A DNA stretch of 64,000 bases, taken from Cristatella mucedo. Its lineage: Eukaryota; Bryozoa; Phylactolaemata; Cristatellidae. Each line of letters starts with the position of its first letter. Position 1 is the stretch's first letter. The translations under genes were made by a program, and so were the position numbers. The DNA lies in contig WPIO01000295.1 in NCBI GenBank assembly GCA_009760855.2, forward strand, positions 1 through 64,000, given 5' to 3'. The notes beneath the pieces are model-generated. The model was not told where the DNA came from. It did not search any database and saw only the letters and a program-made list of their open reading frames with translations. Below are positions 1 to 11,422 of this stretch, piece by piece.

Positions 1-1640
1 TTTCGCATTTATCGATGGCTGCTTTCGCGTTTTCATTCCGCTTCCGGTCACAATGTATTTGCCCACAGGTAAAGTGCACTGCTAACACGACGGCGCCTTA
101 TTGCTCTATTTACGGCGTATTTAAAGCCAACCATCTTGTGAGTTAACTTCACCACGGGGATGTCAAATAAAATATGTTTCGTAGTTTACACATGGGAAAA
201 GTGGTGATTATATGAGTAATGGAGTGTGAAAAGAGCTAGTAAAATTGCTTTGGCTAAGCAATCACTAATCTTTGGCACTCGAGTAGGTCACGGTGATTAG
301 GACTGATCAGGTCTCATGCTGCCATTCCCACTATCTGCCTAGTGTTCCAACTCTCCATTCTAAACTTATCGAGGGCTTCCTTTTGCTCTGCTTGCCGACA
401 CTCAGCGCTATGGCTTTCCTAAAATACTCAGAAAAATGCACCTGGAATATATTGCTGCTTCAGCGTATTAGGGCTTGATATTACCCTGATTTGCGATGAG
501 CATCGCTCTTAATGTTTTCGAGTTACTGGAAACGCGGACACTTTCGCTGAACAGGCTGTCATGCTAAAGCCTTACGCTGTGTGTGGTGATAATAGTGTTG
601 CACATAAGGAATCACACTCACTAAGTGTCACAAACGATTCTCTACTTGTTTTTAACTGCTCCGCTTAGATGCTCGGCCATTTCCTTGCAAGCACGAGAAT
701 TTCCATCGTAATGAAAATTATGTGGCTCAAAAAGCCACAGTCAGGATAGATGTTATGCTGTAGAGCTGTCTATAAATCACTCAAAAACCTAAGCAGCTTT
801 CGGTAGTTATGCTATAATAGATAGCCTCAATCTCACCCAACATTGACAACATGCAACTCAACGCTAATTCGACCGGGCGGTCAAGGAAGGTATTAGCGTG
901 GAAGTAGCATCTCAGGAGGGTTCGAAAGCATGCACCACGGTCAGCAGCAGGGGGCAATACCTAAGAACTGTGGAAGTGGAGCTCCACACTCGAGAACCCT
1001 CTCACTAGCTGCTGTTGCCGACAGCCTTTAAGCGAAAGAATGGAATTGCTAATTTGTCTTCCATTGAGACCTGAAGACACGAGGATGCTACAATTGTGAA
1101 ACCTTCTGTGCTAGTTATGAAGTAGCCAAGCCTCGGTGGGCTTCGGGCTGTCAGTTACAAAGGTTTCTGTACGTCCATTAATCAGCAGGGAGCTTAGTGC
1201 AGTACATTTAGCTAAGGGAAAACGTGACCAAACTTCGAATATTAGCTGACTACCCTACTGGCCATATTCGCAGCGTACTAAAGAGGCATGACTTTCATAA
1301 CTAAACGGACTGCCTTAACGGGAAGTGCAGTATTTGAGCTTTTAGACACAAACATTTCAGCTGTTAAAACGGGTTTTAGCAATCCCAACTCTCTGCTATA
1401 CCTTTTTCCCCCTGAAATATTAGAATATGGATCTAACGTAATATAAACTACTTATTAAGTCATCCTTCTTTTCCCCTAAAACAGGAACTGTCTTGATACT
1501 TTATAAACAACTTTCAACGAGGCAACACTAACCTTATCCGAGCCTCAAGGTGAAGGTCGAAACAGTGGTACTATCAGAAAAGAAACAAGCAAAATCTAAT
1601 AGTTTACAGCATAGACCCTCAGGTTTTCAGTGTTTTCTAC
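1..1640. other. No gene recognised
   Basis: Several short ORFs exist, but none shows a domain, a repeated motif or plausible splice structure. No TIRs or LINE/SINE signatures were recognised. Treated as unassigned intergenic or old repeat DNA. Confidence 0.4.
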
Positions 1641-1739
1641 GAGTCCGACCTTATTTTTTTTGTGTCACACGGAGTGGCATCTCTCAGCGCTAGCCGCGAT
1701 AGTGCAGGGTCTGACTTATCGCACCTCGTAGCGCTGACC

Positions 1740-2150
1740 GATAGGCCATGGCGGACTAGCCTAGATTTGGCCACAGGACTGGCCAAGGTCACTGGCGCAA
1801 GGAACTGGCCAAGGGCTAGCCAAGCGATTGGCCCAAGGGCCTAGCCCAGGGGCTATCCCGATGGGCTGGGCCAAATGGGCTAGCCGAGGACTTAGTCCAG
1901 AAGAATTAAGTCCTAGGAACATGCGAGCACTGACGGAGCGATAGGGGTCCGTGACCAAACCAATACATATTAGGCCCAAAAAAAACCAGGTCCGAGAGGG
2001 CAGAGAGGGCAGAGATGGCATAGATGGCATAGAGGGAGGGGCAGTGAGGGCAGAGAGGGCAGTGATGGGCAGAGAGGGCAGATAGAGAGAGAGAGAGAGG
2101 GCCCGCTGAAGGCAAGAGTAGGCAAGAGGGTAGAGAGGGCAGAGAGGGGT
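1740..2150. repeat. Degenerate GC-rich and GGCAGAGAG minisatellites
   Basis: From 1740 to about 1900 the words GGCCAAG, GGCTAGCC and GGGCC recur imperfectly. From about 1990 to 2150 the unit changes to a degenerate GGGCAGAGA/GGCATAGAT repeat that grades into the GA tract. ORFs across it are low-complexity in every frame and are not treated as genes. Confidence 0.6.
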
Positions 2151-2212
<62 letters not shown>

Positions 2213-2216
2213 GAGG

Positions 2217-2298
<82 letters not shown>

Positions 2299-2346
2299 GA
2301 GGAGGAGAGAGAGGAGAGAGGAGATAGAGGAGAGAGAGCGGAGAGA

Positions 2347-2390
<44 letters not shown>
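2150..2390. repeat. (GA)n polypurine microsatellite
   Basis: About 240 bp of almost uninterrupted GA dinucleotides, broken by short GGAGGAGGGG and GAGGAGATAG interruptions. The minus strand reads as Ser/Leu low complexity, so the long minus-strand ORF here is an artefact. Confidence 0.9.
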
Positions 2391-2392
<2 letters not shown>

Positions 2393-2395
2393 AAA
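2390..2395 (+). promoter_or_regulatory. TATA box at the end of the GA tract
   Basis: TATAAA directly follows the GA tract, as in GAGA-type promoters. About 100 bp of mixed sequence follows, but no ORF I can recognise. It could equally be part of an unidentified repeat. Confidence 0.25.
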
Positions 2396-2786
2396 GGACA
2401 GGAACTGACAGAGATCAGGGCTGCAGCTTCGGTAGTCGATGCGAGGACTACGCTTCGAGAGCACGAGAGACGAACCTACGGCGACAGACAGCTACGGACC
2501 CTAGTAAAACTCCACAAGCATTGCGGTATGATAGTTGATAACCATAACATATTGACTGAACATCATTAAACAAGTACGATCTGAACTATGCCAGTTATCT
2601 GTTGGCAAGACCAATATTAAGAATAATACACTTGATAAAGCGCCCTCAGAGAACTCAGTCTTTTTCTAGGCAATTTACATTTGCTGCAAAGAAAACACGA
2701 TCGACTGATGAGTGGTATAATGCTTGATAAACAACATAAATAGCATACTTAGGGGTGACATGCACAGCGTCAGCAGGCAAGCCTGG

Positions 2787-5700
2787 TTAGTGGCAGCATG
2801 CAAGAGTGTCAGAACGCATAAGCTCACAAAGAAAGAAAAACAAGGACCTACTAAACGCTGTCATGGATAGATGGGTTTTATAATTTTTTCTAAATGTGGT
2901 CAAGTCAGGAGATGTCGTGAAGGTAGTCGTGAGTGAATTCCAGGCCTTGGAAGCATGCGAACTAAAGGTACGATCTCCTACGGACTTGAGGTTTCTACGA
3001 GGTATAGGTAAACAGTTATATTCTGAAAAGCGGGTGGTGCGCTGCTGAAGCCTGGTGAAGCAGCAGATCCGATAAGAAAGCTGGAGGCAAAGAATGGAGG
3101 GACCTGAACGTGAGCGACTAAACCTTAAAGTCGGTCCGCTGCTTGCCAATTAGCCAGTGCAGCTCAGAGAGAAGTGGTGCTATGTGGTAACTGCAACGCT
3201 CACGCCAGACAAGCCTTGCTTCAGAGTTTTGCACCAGCTGTAAGCGCCTGATTGCACGTGTCGGTTGACCAGCAAGGAGTGAGTTACAGAAGTCAAGACG
3301 GGATGTCGCAAATGCATGGACCAACTTAGATGTGGTATCCCTGTCCAAACGAGCCCGGATTTTAGCAATGTTATGTAGCTGAAAGTAGGAACTTGATTGT
3401 GGAGCTGATGTGGTCGTCTAACGAAAGGGCACTTGGGAGCATAAAAATTAAATTTCGTGAAGACTCAACAGGAGATATACTAGCTGAGCCGATTTTGAGC
3501 ATTACCCTTTTCAGTTTCTGAATCACGCTTGCTTTGCCCATAACTAGTAAGTTAGTTTTAGCATCGTTCAATATAAGAAAATTTGCCGTCATCCATGTGT
3601 GGACTTCATCAATACATGCAGCAAGGAAGTCGAGAGCATTCAACATGCTCGAGGGCTGGGAGGGATCAAAGCAAAGGTACAACTGACTATCATCTTTTCT
3701 GAATCCAACAGTCTAGAAATACCTCGTACAAACCTTAAATCCTTTGGAGACCGTGCATTTAGCTCGTATGCTCCCACAGCCTGGAACTCCCTCCCGACCT
3801 GCATCAGAACATCCCCTGACCTGACCACATTTAAAAGAAACTTAAAAACATACCTATTTAGGACAGCATTTAGTGGGTCCTTGTGATTCGTCCTCGATGT
3901 GCTTATGCGTGCTGACACTGTTCATGCTGCCACTAACCACATTTGCATGCTGACCCAGTGCATGTAACCCCTAACCTTGTTATTCATTTTGTTTGTTTTT
4001 CAGGCATGATTTTACTTACTATTCTGTTGCGTATCACTTTGCAGCAAATGTAAAGCGCCTAGAAAGAGATCAAGTTCTCTGAGGGCGCTTTATCAAGTGC
4101 AATATTATTATTATTATATTATCAGCGTAGAAATGAAAGCCTAGGTTGTGCTTGGCAAAGATATCGGCAAGAGGGAAAGTATAAACCGTAAAGGGATCCG
4201 TTCAAGTATAGAGCCCTGAGGTACACTATATTTCATAGGTACCTCGGAAGATCTTTGTCCGTTCACATTAATACTGCGGTGTCTACAACTAAGATAGGAC
4301 TAGAACCACTGCAGAGCAGTGCCAGTGATGCCAGGGCGAGATGAGAGGCGCTCAGGAAGGACTCGGTGATCGATTGTATCAAAAGCTGCCGAAAGATTGA
4401 GCAAACCAAGCAGAGACACTCTACCCATGTCTGCATTCCTTAGAAATTCGTTGTACACCCCGAAGAAATGCTGACTCTGTGGAGTGATTAGCTCGAAAGA
4501 AAAACTTTAACTTCCTGGCATGGTTTGAAGTTTCAATGCACGAGTTTCAGCTGATCTGCCACGACTCATTCAAGAGTCTTAGATAGGAACGGTAGACGGC
4601 AGATTGGGCGGTAGTTGCTCAAGTTCTCTTGGTCTAGTGTTACTTCCTTAAGCAGTGACCTGACTAAAGCTTTTTTGAAATGTGCTGGGGCATGACCTGA
4701 GGCTAATAACATATTAGCGATGTTAGTTATGCATGTCAGCAGCAGACAGATCCAAGCAACGTAGGGGCAGGGCAGTGGGAATAGGGTCCAAAGGACTTGT
4801 TTTCTTCTTTGATTGGGTTATGAACTTCAGGATGAGGACACTACTAACCTCCTTGAATTTCGACATTGAGGTGCTGCAAGGAATCGAGGAACGGCATCCC
4901 AGGTGGGATGCCGCCATCGCATGAATGGACTCCTTGATCTTGTCTATCTTCTGGACGAAGAATCGAGAAAAGTGATCGACTAGATCATCACAGGGATCAT
5001 CAGAAAAGGAGGTAACCTAGGAGCGGTTGAGGAGATGGTTGATCGTAAAAATAAGCTTTTTTGGATTGTGCACCTGTGATTCAACAATGTTTTTATAGAA
5101 GCTACACTTGGCGTTTGCTAGGGTAGATTGATACAACAGACAGTAGTCCTCGTATGCCTTTCGATGGTCAGTCAGGCCTGATCTAGTGTATGCTTTTCCA
5201 CGCTTGGGCTTAGTAGACCTAGCTAGTATATTGTCTGCGGTAAACCAAAGGCCGTCTGGGCGAGGGTGCACATTGCGCTAAGTCAGATGTGCAAACTCGT
5301 CGAGCATGTCAGCTAGGGTCGTGTTTTATCTATCTACCAATATGACAGATCGGAAGGGCGATTGAGCAGCAGAGGCGAGGCAGATATTCGCGCACGGACA
5401 GAATCGATGTCAGGGGTCTTGGGGTTTTGCGATTTACGTGTGGTTTTGGAAGAGGAGGAGAAGGAGGACGCACATTGTAGACTCAATGAGATCTGCTTGT
5501 GGTTAGATAAGCAGGATCCTGTACTTATTGATAATTGCAAGCGCAGTTTTATGAGAAAATTTGGTGGGATATGCGACCCTTGATGTGAGTAGTGCCATGC
5601 ACAAGAGCCACAGGAGACAATGAGTCAGTCAATGCACGAAAATTCAGTGCTGAAAGCGTCAGATAAGTTTAAGTTATCAAAGAGAATTTTTAAATCGCCC

Positions 5701-6095
5701 ATAAAGAGGAAGAATCAATTTCCTGCACACAGAATTGAAATGAGATCGGATAAATCTGAGATAAAAGAAGATTTAGTACCTGATGGGTAATAGACTACTG
5801 CCACCATCGGTAGCTTGTTTTCGGGTGAAATACAGACAATCGATTCGAAAGACTGCTTTGCGGGTACTGCAAATGGCTTGAAGTTGAATTTCGAGTGGAT
5901 GATAACAGCAAATCCACCTACAGTTTTGATTGATCTAGGGGTGTGAAAGAATAAGAAATCAGTCAGGGTAGTGTCTTCCATTGTCGGGCAGTTTATTGAT
6001 CATAGCTAAGTTTCAGTCTATGCGAGCAGTTTGAGACTATTTTCAAAAATAAGGTCGCTTATTACTAGAGGTTTATCGCACATTGTGCGAGCATT
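2787..6095 (-). pseudogene. LINE ORF2 (AP endonuclease + reverse transcriptase), broken
   Basis: ORF2 of L2-type LINEs nicks target DNA and reverse-transcribes the LINE RNA from the nick. Visible here in several frames: an APE-like stretch (GGFAVIIHSKF, then SFESIV, then VAVVYYPSGT), an RT motif A (AAFDTIDH near 4375-4395), a motif B-like VPQGSIL near 4210, and the conserved C-terminal tail. Many stops and frameshifts, plus the nested insertion, make it nonfunctional. The order endonuclease, RT, C-terminal domain is intact. Confidence 0.8.
3695..4124 (+). mobile_element. 5'-truncated LINE nested in the opposite-strand LINE
   Basis: Starts abruptly at the FSESNSLEIPRTNLKSFGDR region of ORF2, runs through the C-terminal SPDLTTFKRNLKTYLF segment (ORF to 3886), the 3' UTR, the GCGCC hairpin and an (ATT)n tail ending about 4124. 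Host LINE sequence resumes with ATCAGCGTAG, so the insertion split the RT motif C region of the older copy. ATCA-like bases on both sides suggest a short target duplication. Confidence 0.85.
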
Positions 6096-6225
6096 TCAAG
6101 GACAAGCGTTAAGTAGGGCCGCCGGAGTTATAACAGTCCTGATGACCGTTAAGTAAGCGAGATTCGCAATGACGCTGGTCGGGAGCGTGCTGAGCGGTTT
6201 GAGATACTGCCAAGAATACCAAACG

Positions 6226-6231
6226 AGCAGA
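6226..6231. repeat. Polinton target-site duplication, left (AGCAGA)
   Basis: AGCAGA precedes the left terminus and the identical hexamer follows the right terminus at 28803-28808. Six-bp duplications are typical of Polinton integrase. Two extra bases (GT) lie between this hexamer and the AGTATG terminal motif. Confidence 0.75.
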
Positions 6232-6233
6232 GT

Positions 6234-6535
6234 AGTATGTGATTTTTCTATTTCGCACCCTGACCCTCACTCGAGCACACTCCAAAATTCGACCTCGCTA
6301 TCGCTCGGTCTCCTTTTGAAGTGGCCCTCCTGAGTGTCAGTGTCCGAAAAAGAAAAATCAGATCCTACTCCAACAGGCGTTGCTTCGGCGCAATGGAAAA
6401 CAATAGACAAAATTCCAAAAATTTTAGTTATTATATATTATAGTAAAAAAATTTCAGAGTTTCGAAATTTGATTTAAAGAAAAATATTTATATATTATAA
6501 GATGTCTGAAATAAATTCATTTTCACGGCGTGAGG
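6234..6535 (+). repeat. Left terminal inverted repeat of the Polinton
   Basis: Pairs as reverse complement with 28513-28802. Shared landmarks, outer to inner: AGTATG; GCACCCTGAC; CTCGAGCACACTCCAAA; CGCTATCGCTCGGTCT; CCTGAGTGTCAGTGTCCG; TTTTCCATTGCGCCGAAGCA (here read on the minus strand); an A/T tract; then ATGTCTGAAATAAAT. Small indels and substitutions separate the two arms. The inner end lies inside the polymerase coding region. Confidence 0.9.
6470..6501 (+). promoter_or_regulatory. Start-proximal promoter motif in the left TIR
   Basis: An A/T tract ending ATATTTATATATTATAAG sits directly before the polymerase ATG. The same element occurs in the right TIR. Related TATA...(G)A-ATG sequences precede most other ORFs in the element. 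Confidence 0.5.
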
Positions 6536-9500
6536 GAGAATCATTCAATGACCATGCAAAAAGATTAGTATTTTCTTATGAGCAGCGTTTTAATGTTAAA
6601 CCTTCTTTTACTAAGAAGTATGGCAAGTCAACTAGAATTGTTCATTATCCAGTTTCTGCAGTTGATATAAAAGAATTGATTGAACGTCTTTCTGTTAATA
6701 AAAAAATTAACCCGCAAAAATCAGAAAGTAAAAACTGTTTCTATAAAGAAGCAAAACGTCTTTGTAAGATTGATACTAGTGGATGGTTTTTAGGTAGAAA
6801 GACTACTAGTGGTAGTTTATTAGATTATGAGTATGAAGGTTTTGAGGTTGAAGATGCAGATTTAGAAGTATTTAAGAAAAAAGCATCTCCTGGATTTATA
6901 AATGTTATGAAAGATATCTCTAGCCAATATGGCAATGTAAAAATGAGTCTTCTTCTGCAATTAAAAATAGAAAATGCTAAGAAAGATATTATCTATGCTC
7001 CAATTAATGGTCTCTCCCCAATAGCACTAAGTAGAGTTTCTCATTTTAATTCAATAATTGACAAACATTTTTCAAAGATTAATAAAACTGTAGATGAATG
7101 GAATGAAGGTGGTTCTTCTTGTAGAATTGTTGGGATATCTAATGCATTTGCAAAGTTTACAGTCTTTGTTCCACAAATTAGAGGCTCGTATTGTGAATTA
7201 CCAATCAAGTTAAGAAATAAGAGATGTGTTATAAATATAAAAAATACAGATAACAGTTTTTGTGCATTGTGGTGTGTTCTGAGAGCATTACATCCTAGAG
7301 AGAATCTTCCAGAAGCAATTCATGATTTAAGACAAATAATGCTTGATAAATATTCTGATATACTACCCCTAATAAAACATTTATTCTTTCCTACTGATGA
7401 TAAAGGTCCAAGAAATCAGTTTATGGTCAATGGCAGTGTACCAATTAGAGCAAAAGATATTCCAAAACTTGCAAAATTATTCAATGTTTCAATAAATGCA
7501 TATGAGTATAACAACTCAGTTTATCCATTAATTGCTTGTTCAGATGAAGGTGAAAACATATAGATTTGCTTCTTTATTCTTATAGAGGAAGATCTCCTTA
7601 TTTACTAGTAACAAATTTTAATGCACTTTGTAGAACAGATAAAGATAGTGGTAGAACAAGATTATTTTGTAAGAGATGTCTCTCAAGGTTTCATGAACAA
7701 GAAAAGTTGGATAAACATGCTGCAGATTGTAATTCAGAGAATTGTGGAATTCAAGAATAAAAATGCCAGTGGCTAATAAAAGAAAAGATGGTACAGGAGA
7801 TTTAGTTATATTTAGAGATTTTGACAAAATGATTAAATCACCATTAACAGCATATGCAGACTTTGAATGTTTACTAGGAACAATTGATAAACCAGAAGAA
7901 TCAGTAAAAGGGTCTGTAAATCAACATAAACCTTGTTCTGCTGGCTATGTAATTGTAAATCATGAAGGAAAGATTGTAACAGAATATAAGCAAACTTTTG
8001 GAGCTGACTGTGTTAAGGATTTTATTTTGTCTTTAAAGAAATATTGTGAAATACAGATAGAGAATCTAAAAATAGTACTCGAAAAAAATAAAGTTTTTGA
8101 TCGAGAAAATATGACAGAAGAAGAAAGAGAAAATTACAATAATGCATCTGTTTATTGGATTTGTGGAAAATGTTTAACTGAAGATCAAAAAGTCCTTGAT
8201 CACTGTCATCTTACTGGAAAATATAGAGGCGCGGCACATGATGTATGCAATAAAAAGGTAAGAATTTGTCCAAAAAACTTTAAACTTCCTGTTTATATTC
8301 ATAATTGAAGAGGTTACGATTCACATCTGATTGTTAGTGCGCTTAATTGCGATAAAGATAAAAAACAAGTAATTGCCAATAACAAAGAGAAGTTTTTAAC
8401 AATAAGTTTTGGAAACCTTTGTTTTAGAGATTCATATCAATTATTACAAAATCCACTTCATAAATTGGTAAACAATTTGTCTAAAGCAAATGATAAATTT
8501 GATATAATGAGGCAACACTTTAAAGAAATTGATGATGCAAAGATGTCATTATTGACAAAAAAAGGTATTTATCCATATGAGTACATGGATTCTTTTGCTA
8601 GATTTGATGAGACAAGTTTACCACCAATTGAGAAGTTTTATTCAAGCATTATTGGACATGTTTCAGAAGAAGATTATATTCATGCAAAGAAAGTTTGGAA
8701 TGCTTTTGAAATAAAAAATTAAGAGAATACCACAATTTATATTTAACGATTGATGTTCTAGCACTAGCAGATGTTTTTGAGAGATTTCGCGACCTAATAA
8801 TTACACATTATCAGATAGATCCTGAAAAGTTTATGACAACTCCACAATTAACTTGGACAGCAGGATTAACATATACAGGAGTTGTTCTTGAATTACTAAC
8901 TGATCCAGATATGTATCTATTCTTTGAAAAATGAATTCGCGGAGGGATGACACAAGTATCAAAACGTAAAGCTAAAGCAAATAATAGTAGATGTAGGTAT
9001 TTCAATCCAGATAAGTTGAAATCATACTTATTATATTTTGATGCAACAAATCTCTATGGCTGGGCTATGAAACAATCTCTACCAACTGGAGGTTTTAATT
9101 TCTTATCAATTAAAAAAAATAAAGTCGTGGAATGAAAATAAAAATGATATAGTTAAAAAATTTAAGCCTTCATCAAATAAAGGTTATGTTCTTGAAGTTG
9201 ATATACACTGTCCAAAAGATAAACATGATTTATTTTCTGATTATCCTTTACTTCCTGAAAACAAACAGATAAAAAAGAATAAACACTCAGAATATCAAAA
9301 CTCTTTTAATAGAGGAAACGATCCAGTTGAAAAGTTGATATTAGATTTGGAACCAAAACAAAAGTATGGTATTCATTATCTTAATCTTAAGAATTGTATT
9401 GAATTAGGATATGAGTTAACACATATTCACAGAGTATTAGAGTTTGATCAGTCCAATTGGCTAGAGTTGTACATTGATAACAATACAAAACTTAAAGGTA

Positions 9501-10517
9501 AAGCAGCAATGATTTCAAAAAAGATTTCTTTAAATTACTCAATAATTCATTCTTTGGTAAGACAATGGAAAATGTTAGAGATAGAAAAAATGTTGAGTTA
9601 CTTAATGAAAATGTAGATGAAGAGTCGGCTAAGATGAATAAAATCTATAGAAGTCCAAGATTTGTAGACAGGAAGATATTAACTAATAACATTATTTGCA
9701 TAGAAAGTAGTAAGGAATCTATAACTTTAAACAAACCTATTTATATTGGATTTTGCATACTTGATTTATCTAAAGTATTGATGCGGAAATTCTATTATCT
9801 AATAATGAAAAAAGATATGGATCAAAAAATAAACTTGATGTATACTGATACCGATTCACTCGTCATGGAGATATTTACTGAGAATGTTTATAAAGACTTT
9901 ATCGATTATCCCGAATCATTAGATCTAAATAATTTTCCAGTTGATTATCCTTTTGGAATGATGAGAAAGCAAAAAGTATTATAAAAGGAAACAGTAAAGT
10001 TGTTGGCAAATTTAAAGATGAGATAACTGATAAAGTAAAAGCAGCAATATTAGATGAATGTGTTTTTCTAAGACCAAAACTTTACTCTTATACTATTTAC
10101 ACTGATAAAGAAGTATTTGATAATAAAGGAAAATCATTAAGAATAGTTAAAAAAAATTGTGAGATGAATGAAATGCTTGATAAGGAGAAAGAACAAATAG
10201 GACAATCTAAAAAAGCTAAAGGTGTTAACAAAAATGTTGTTGATAAACACTTGAAACATGAAGACTTTAAAAATTGCTTAGATAAAAATGTAGAAAAGAA
10301 ATGTGAACAATCATTGATTAGAAGTGAAAAGCATGTAATGTATACGATTAAACAAAACAAAGTAGCACTATCAGCTTTCGATTCAAAACGATACTGGTTG
10401 GACTGTGGAATCTGCAGTTATGCTTATGGTCACTATAGAATTGCTGATGCATTGAGTAATAATCTAAATCCAGGACGATGTAATACTTGTAATATTGGTG
10501 AATTAAAGAAAATTTAA
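6502..10517 (+). pseudogene. Protein-primed family B DNA polymerase, broken
   Basis: Replicates the linear element from its ends. Segments in order: N-terminal domain (6502-7563, 353 aa) with the conserved stretch RCVINIKNTDNSFCALWCVL; zinc-finger-like CKRC...H...C (7660-7730); exonuclease motif YADFECL (7852); an inserted EndoVII/HNH-type module DHCHLTGKYRGAAHDVCN (about 8200-8255); RGYDSHLI; IDVLALADVF (8748); motif A FDATNLYGWAM (9038); motif B NNSFFGKTMENVR (9541); motif C YTDTDSLVMEI (9841); C-terminal NKVALSAFDSKRYWLD (10355). Start chosen because the ATG lies just after the TIR promoter. TGA stops occur at 8306 and 8932, with frameshifts near 7561, 8720, 9115, 9540 and 9975. The rest reads cleanly, so inactivation is fairly recent. 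Confidence 0.92.
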
Positions 10518-10530
10518 ACTACTAATATAT

Positions 10531-10698
10531 ATGCCAAAACGAAAGAGTGAAGAAATCATTGAACCTGAAGCAAAAATAAAAGTCAAACATGATATTCGAG
10601 AAACAACAAAAGAGTTATATGAATTACAAATGGAAATGGAATATGACAGAGCAGAAGAAGAGTTAATTTCTGAGATGGCAGGAATAAATTTATATTAG
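10531..10698 (+). CDS. Small charged orphan protein (55 aa)
   Basis: An intact ORF 14 bp after the polymerase region, starting MPKRKSEEIIEPEAK. It has a basic N-terminus and a Glu/Met-rich, probably helical remainder, with no membrane segment. ACTAATATAT directly precedes the ATG, matching the element's start motif. No family recognised. Position and codon use fit a genuine Polinton accessory gene. Confidence 0.55.
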   Translation: MPKRKSEEIIEPEAKIKVKHDIRETTKELYELQMEMEYDRAEEELISEMAGINLY

Positions 10699-10722
10699 TA
10701 AATAAAATTCATTATTATAGAA

Positions 10723-10884
10723 ATGGAAAATGTTGAATATGAATATGAAGAGTCCGACAGCGATGATCCTGATTACAATCCATAATACGAAAGTGAATAT
10801 GAAAGTGATGAGTCAGAATGTCCAGATGCTAGCGAAGATGAACCTAATGAATACAATTACGTAAATGAAGAAGATGAACTATAA
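10723..10884 (+). pseudogene. Very acidic Tyr/Asp/Glu protein with one in-frame stop
   Basis: Starts MENVEYEYEESDSDDPDYNP. A TAA at codon 21 interrupts it, and the same frame continues with equally acidic sequence (YESEYESDESE...) to 10884. The unchanged composition on both sides of the stop argues for one 53-codon gene with a recent nonsense change. TTATTATAGAA precedes the ATG. Function unknown; DNA mimicry or chaperoning of basic proteins would be guesses. Confidence 0.45.
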
Positions 10885-10904
10885 AAAATTTATATTTATA
10901 TAGA

Positions 10905-11180
10905 ATGGATGTTTCTAGAATTCTGAGTTGCGAACAATCAAGAGATATGGCTCTTAAAATTTGTCTACAAAAGTTCCAGAGAGTAGATCAGAGAATTGTC
11001 AAGCATTCACTTGATAAACTTATTCCAGACTTGGATAGCTCGTACACTGCCGTTTTCGTTGAGATTTGCGATACCTGTGATAAACTAATGGAATGTAGAA
11101 GTAAAATAAATGAAATGTTATTAGAAGCAGAAAAAAAATCAAAAACTCCAAAAACTAAACAGGGCGTTCAGATTAATTAG
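10905..11180 (+). CDS. Orphan helical protein (91 aa)
   Basis: Intact ORF preceded by TTTATATTTATATAGA-ATG. MDVSRILSCEQSRDMALKIC begins a mostly helical, soluble-looking protein with six cysteines and a basic Lys/Thr-rich tail (KKSKTPKTK). No membrane segment and no family recognised. It lies in a same-strand run of small genes with spacers of only a few tens of bases, which suggests a coordinately expressed cluster. Confidence 0.6.
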   Translation: MDVSRILSCEQSRDMALKICLQKFQRVDQRIVKHSLDKLIPDLDSSYTAVFVEICDTCDKLMECRSKINEMLLEAEKKSKTPKTKQGVQIN

Positions 11181-11218
11181 TTAATTTTGAATGAGATGTT
11201 TTTCTTCATAGTATATAT

Positions 11219-11389
11219 ATGGATCCAGAAATAACAAATTATAAAATTAGTAATGCAATTCAAGATATTAGTCAAGGTAGAAAATTAAAATTAACTGATA
11301 AACTTATTAAAATTATATTTGAAATGTGTACCCATGAAGACAAATATGAGGAACTTAAAATTAAAGCAAGAGAGTTAATAAAGAATTAG
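11219..11389 (+). CDS. Orphan lysine-rich protein (56 aa)
   Basis: Intact ORF beginning MDPEITNYKISNAIQDIS directly after ATAGTATATAT. Short, amphipathic and helical in character, rich in Lys/Ile, with no recognisable domain. Too short for confident assignment; supported by its start motif and its place in the small-gene cluster. Confidence 0.5.
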   Translation: MDPEITNYKISNAIQDISQGRKLKLTDKLIKIIFEMCTHEDKYEELKIKARELIKN

Positions 11390-11422
11390 ATGTTTTGTAT
11401 ATTTTTTATAATAGTATAGGAA

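Larger units (their letters stand above)
2612..6095 (-). mobile_element. L2/CR1-like LINE, degraded, near-complete ORF2
   Basis: Minus-strand non-LTR retrotransposon. Its 3' end is near 2612 (short ATT-type tail, then the GCGCC...GAGA...TCTC...GGCGC hairpin shared by all LINE copies here) and its 5' end is near 6095, just outside the Polinton. Translation gives an endonuclease segment at 5715-5981, a linker at 5017-5271, reverse transcriptase at about 4100-4650 and a C-terminal segment at 2787-3682. The assignment to the L2/CR1 group rests on the C-terminal pattern IRRLQLVQNS...ARLV...HI.PLL..LHW. It is interrupted by a plus-strand LINE at 3695-4124. Confidence 0.85.

Noticed and set aside
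1970..2464. 164-codon minus-strand ORF
   Set aside because: Product of the GA microsatellite; Ser/Leu low complexity only.
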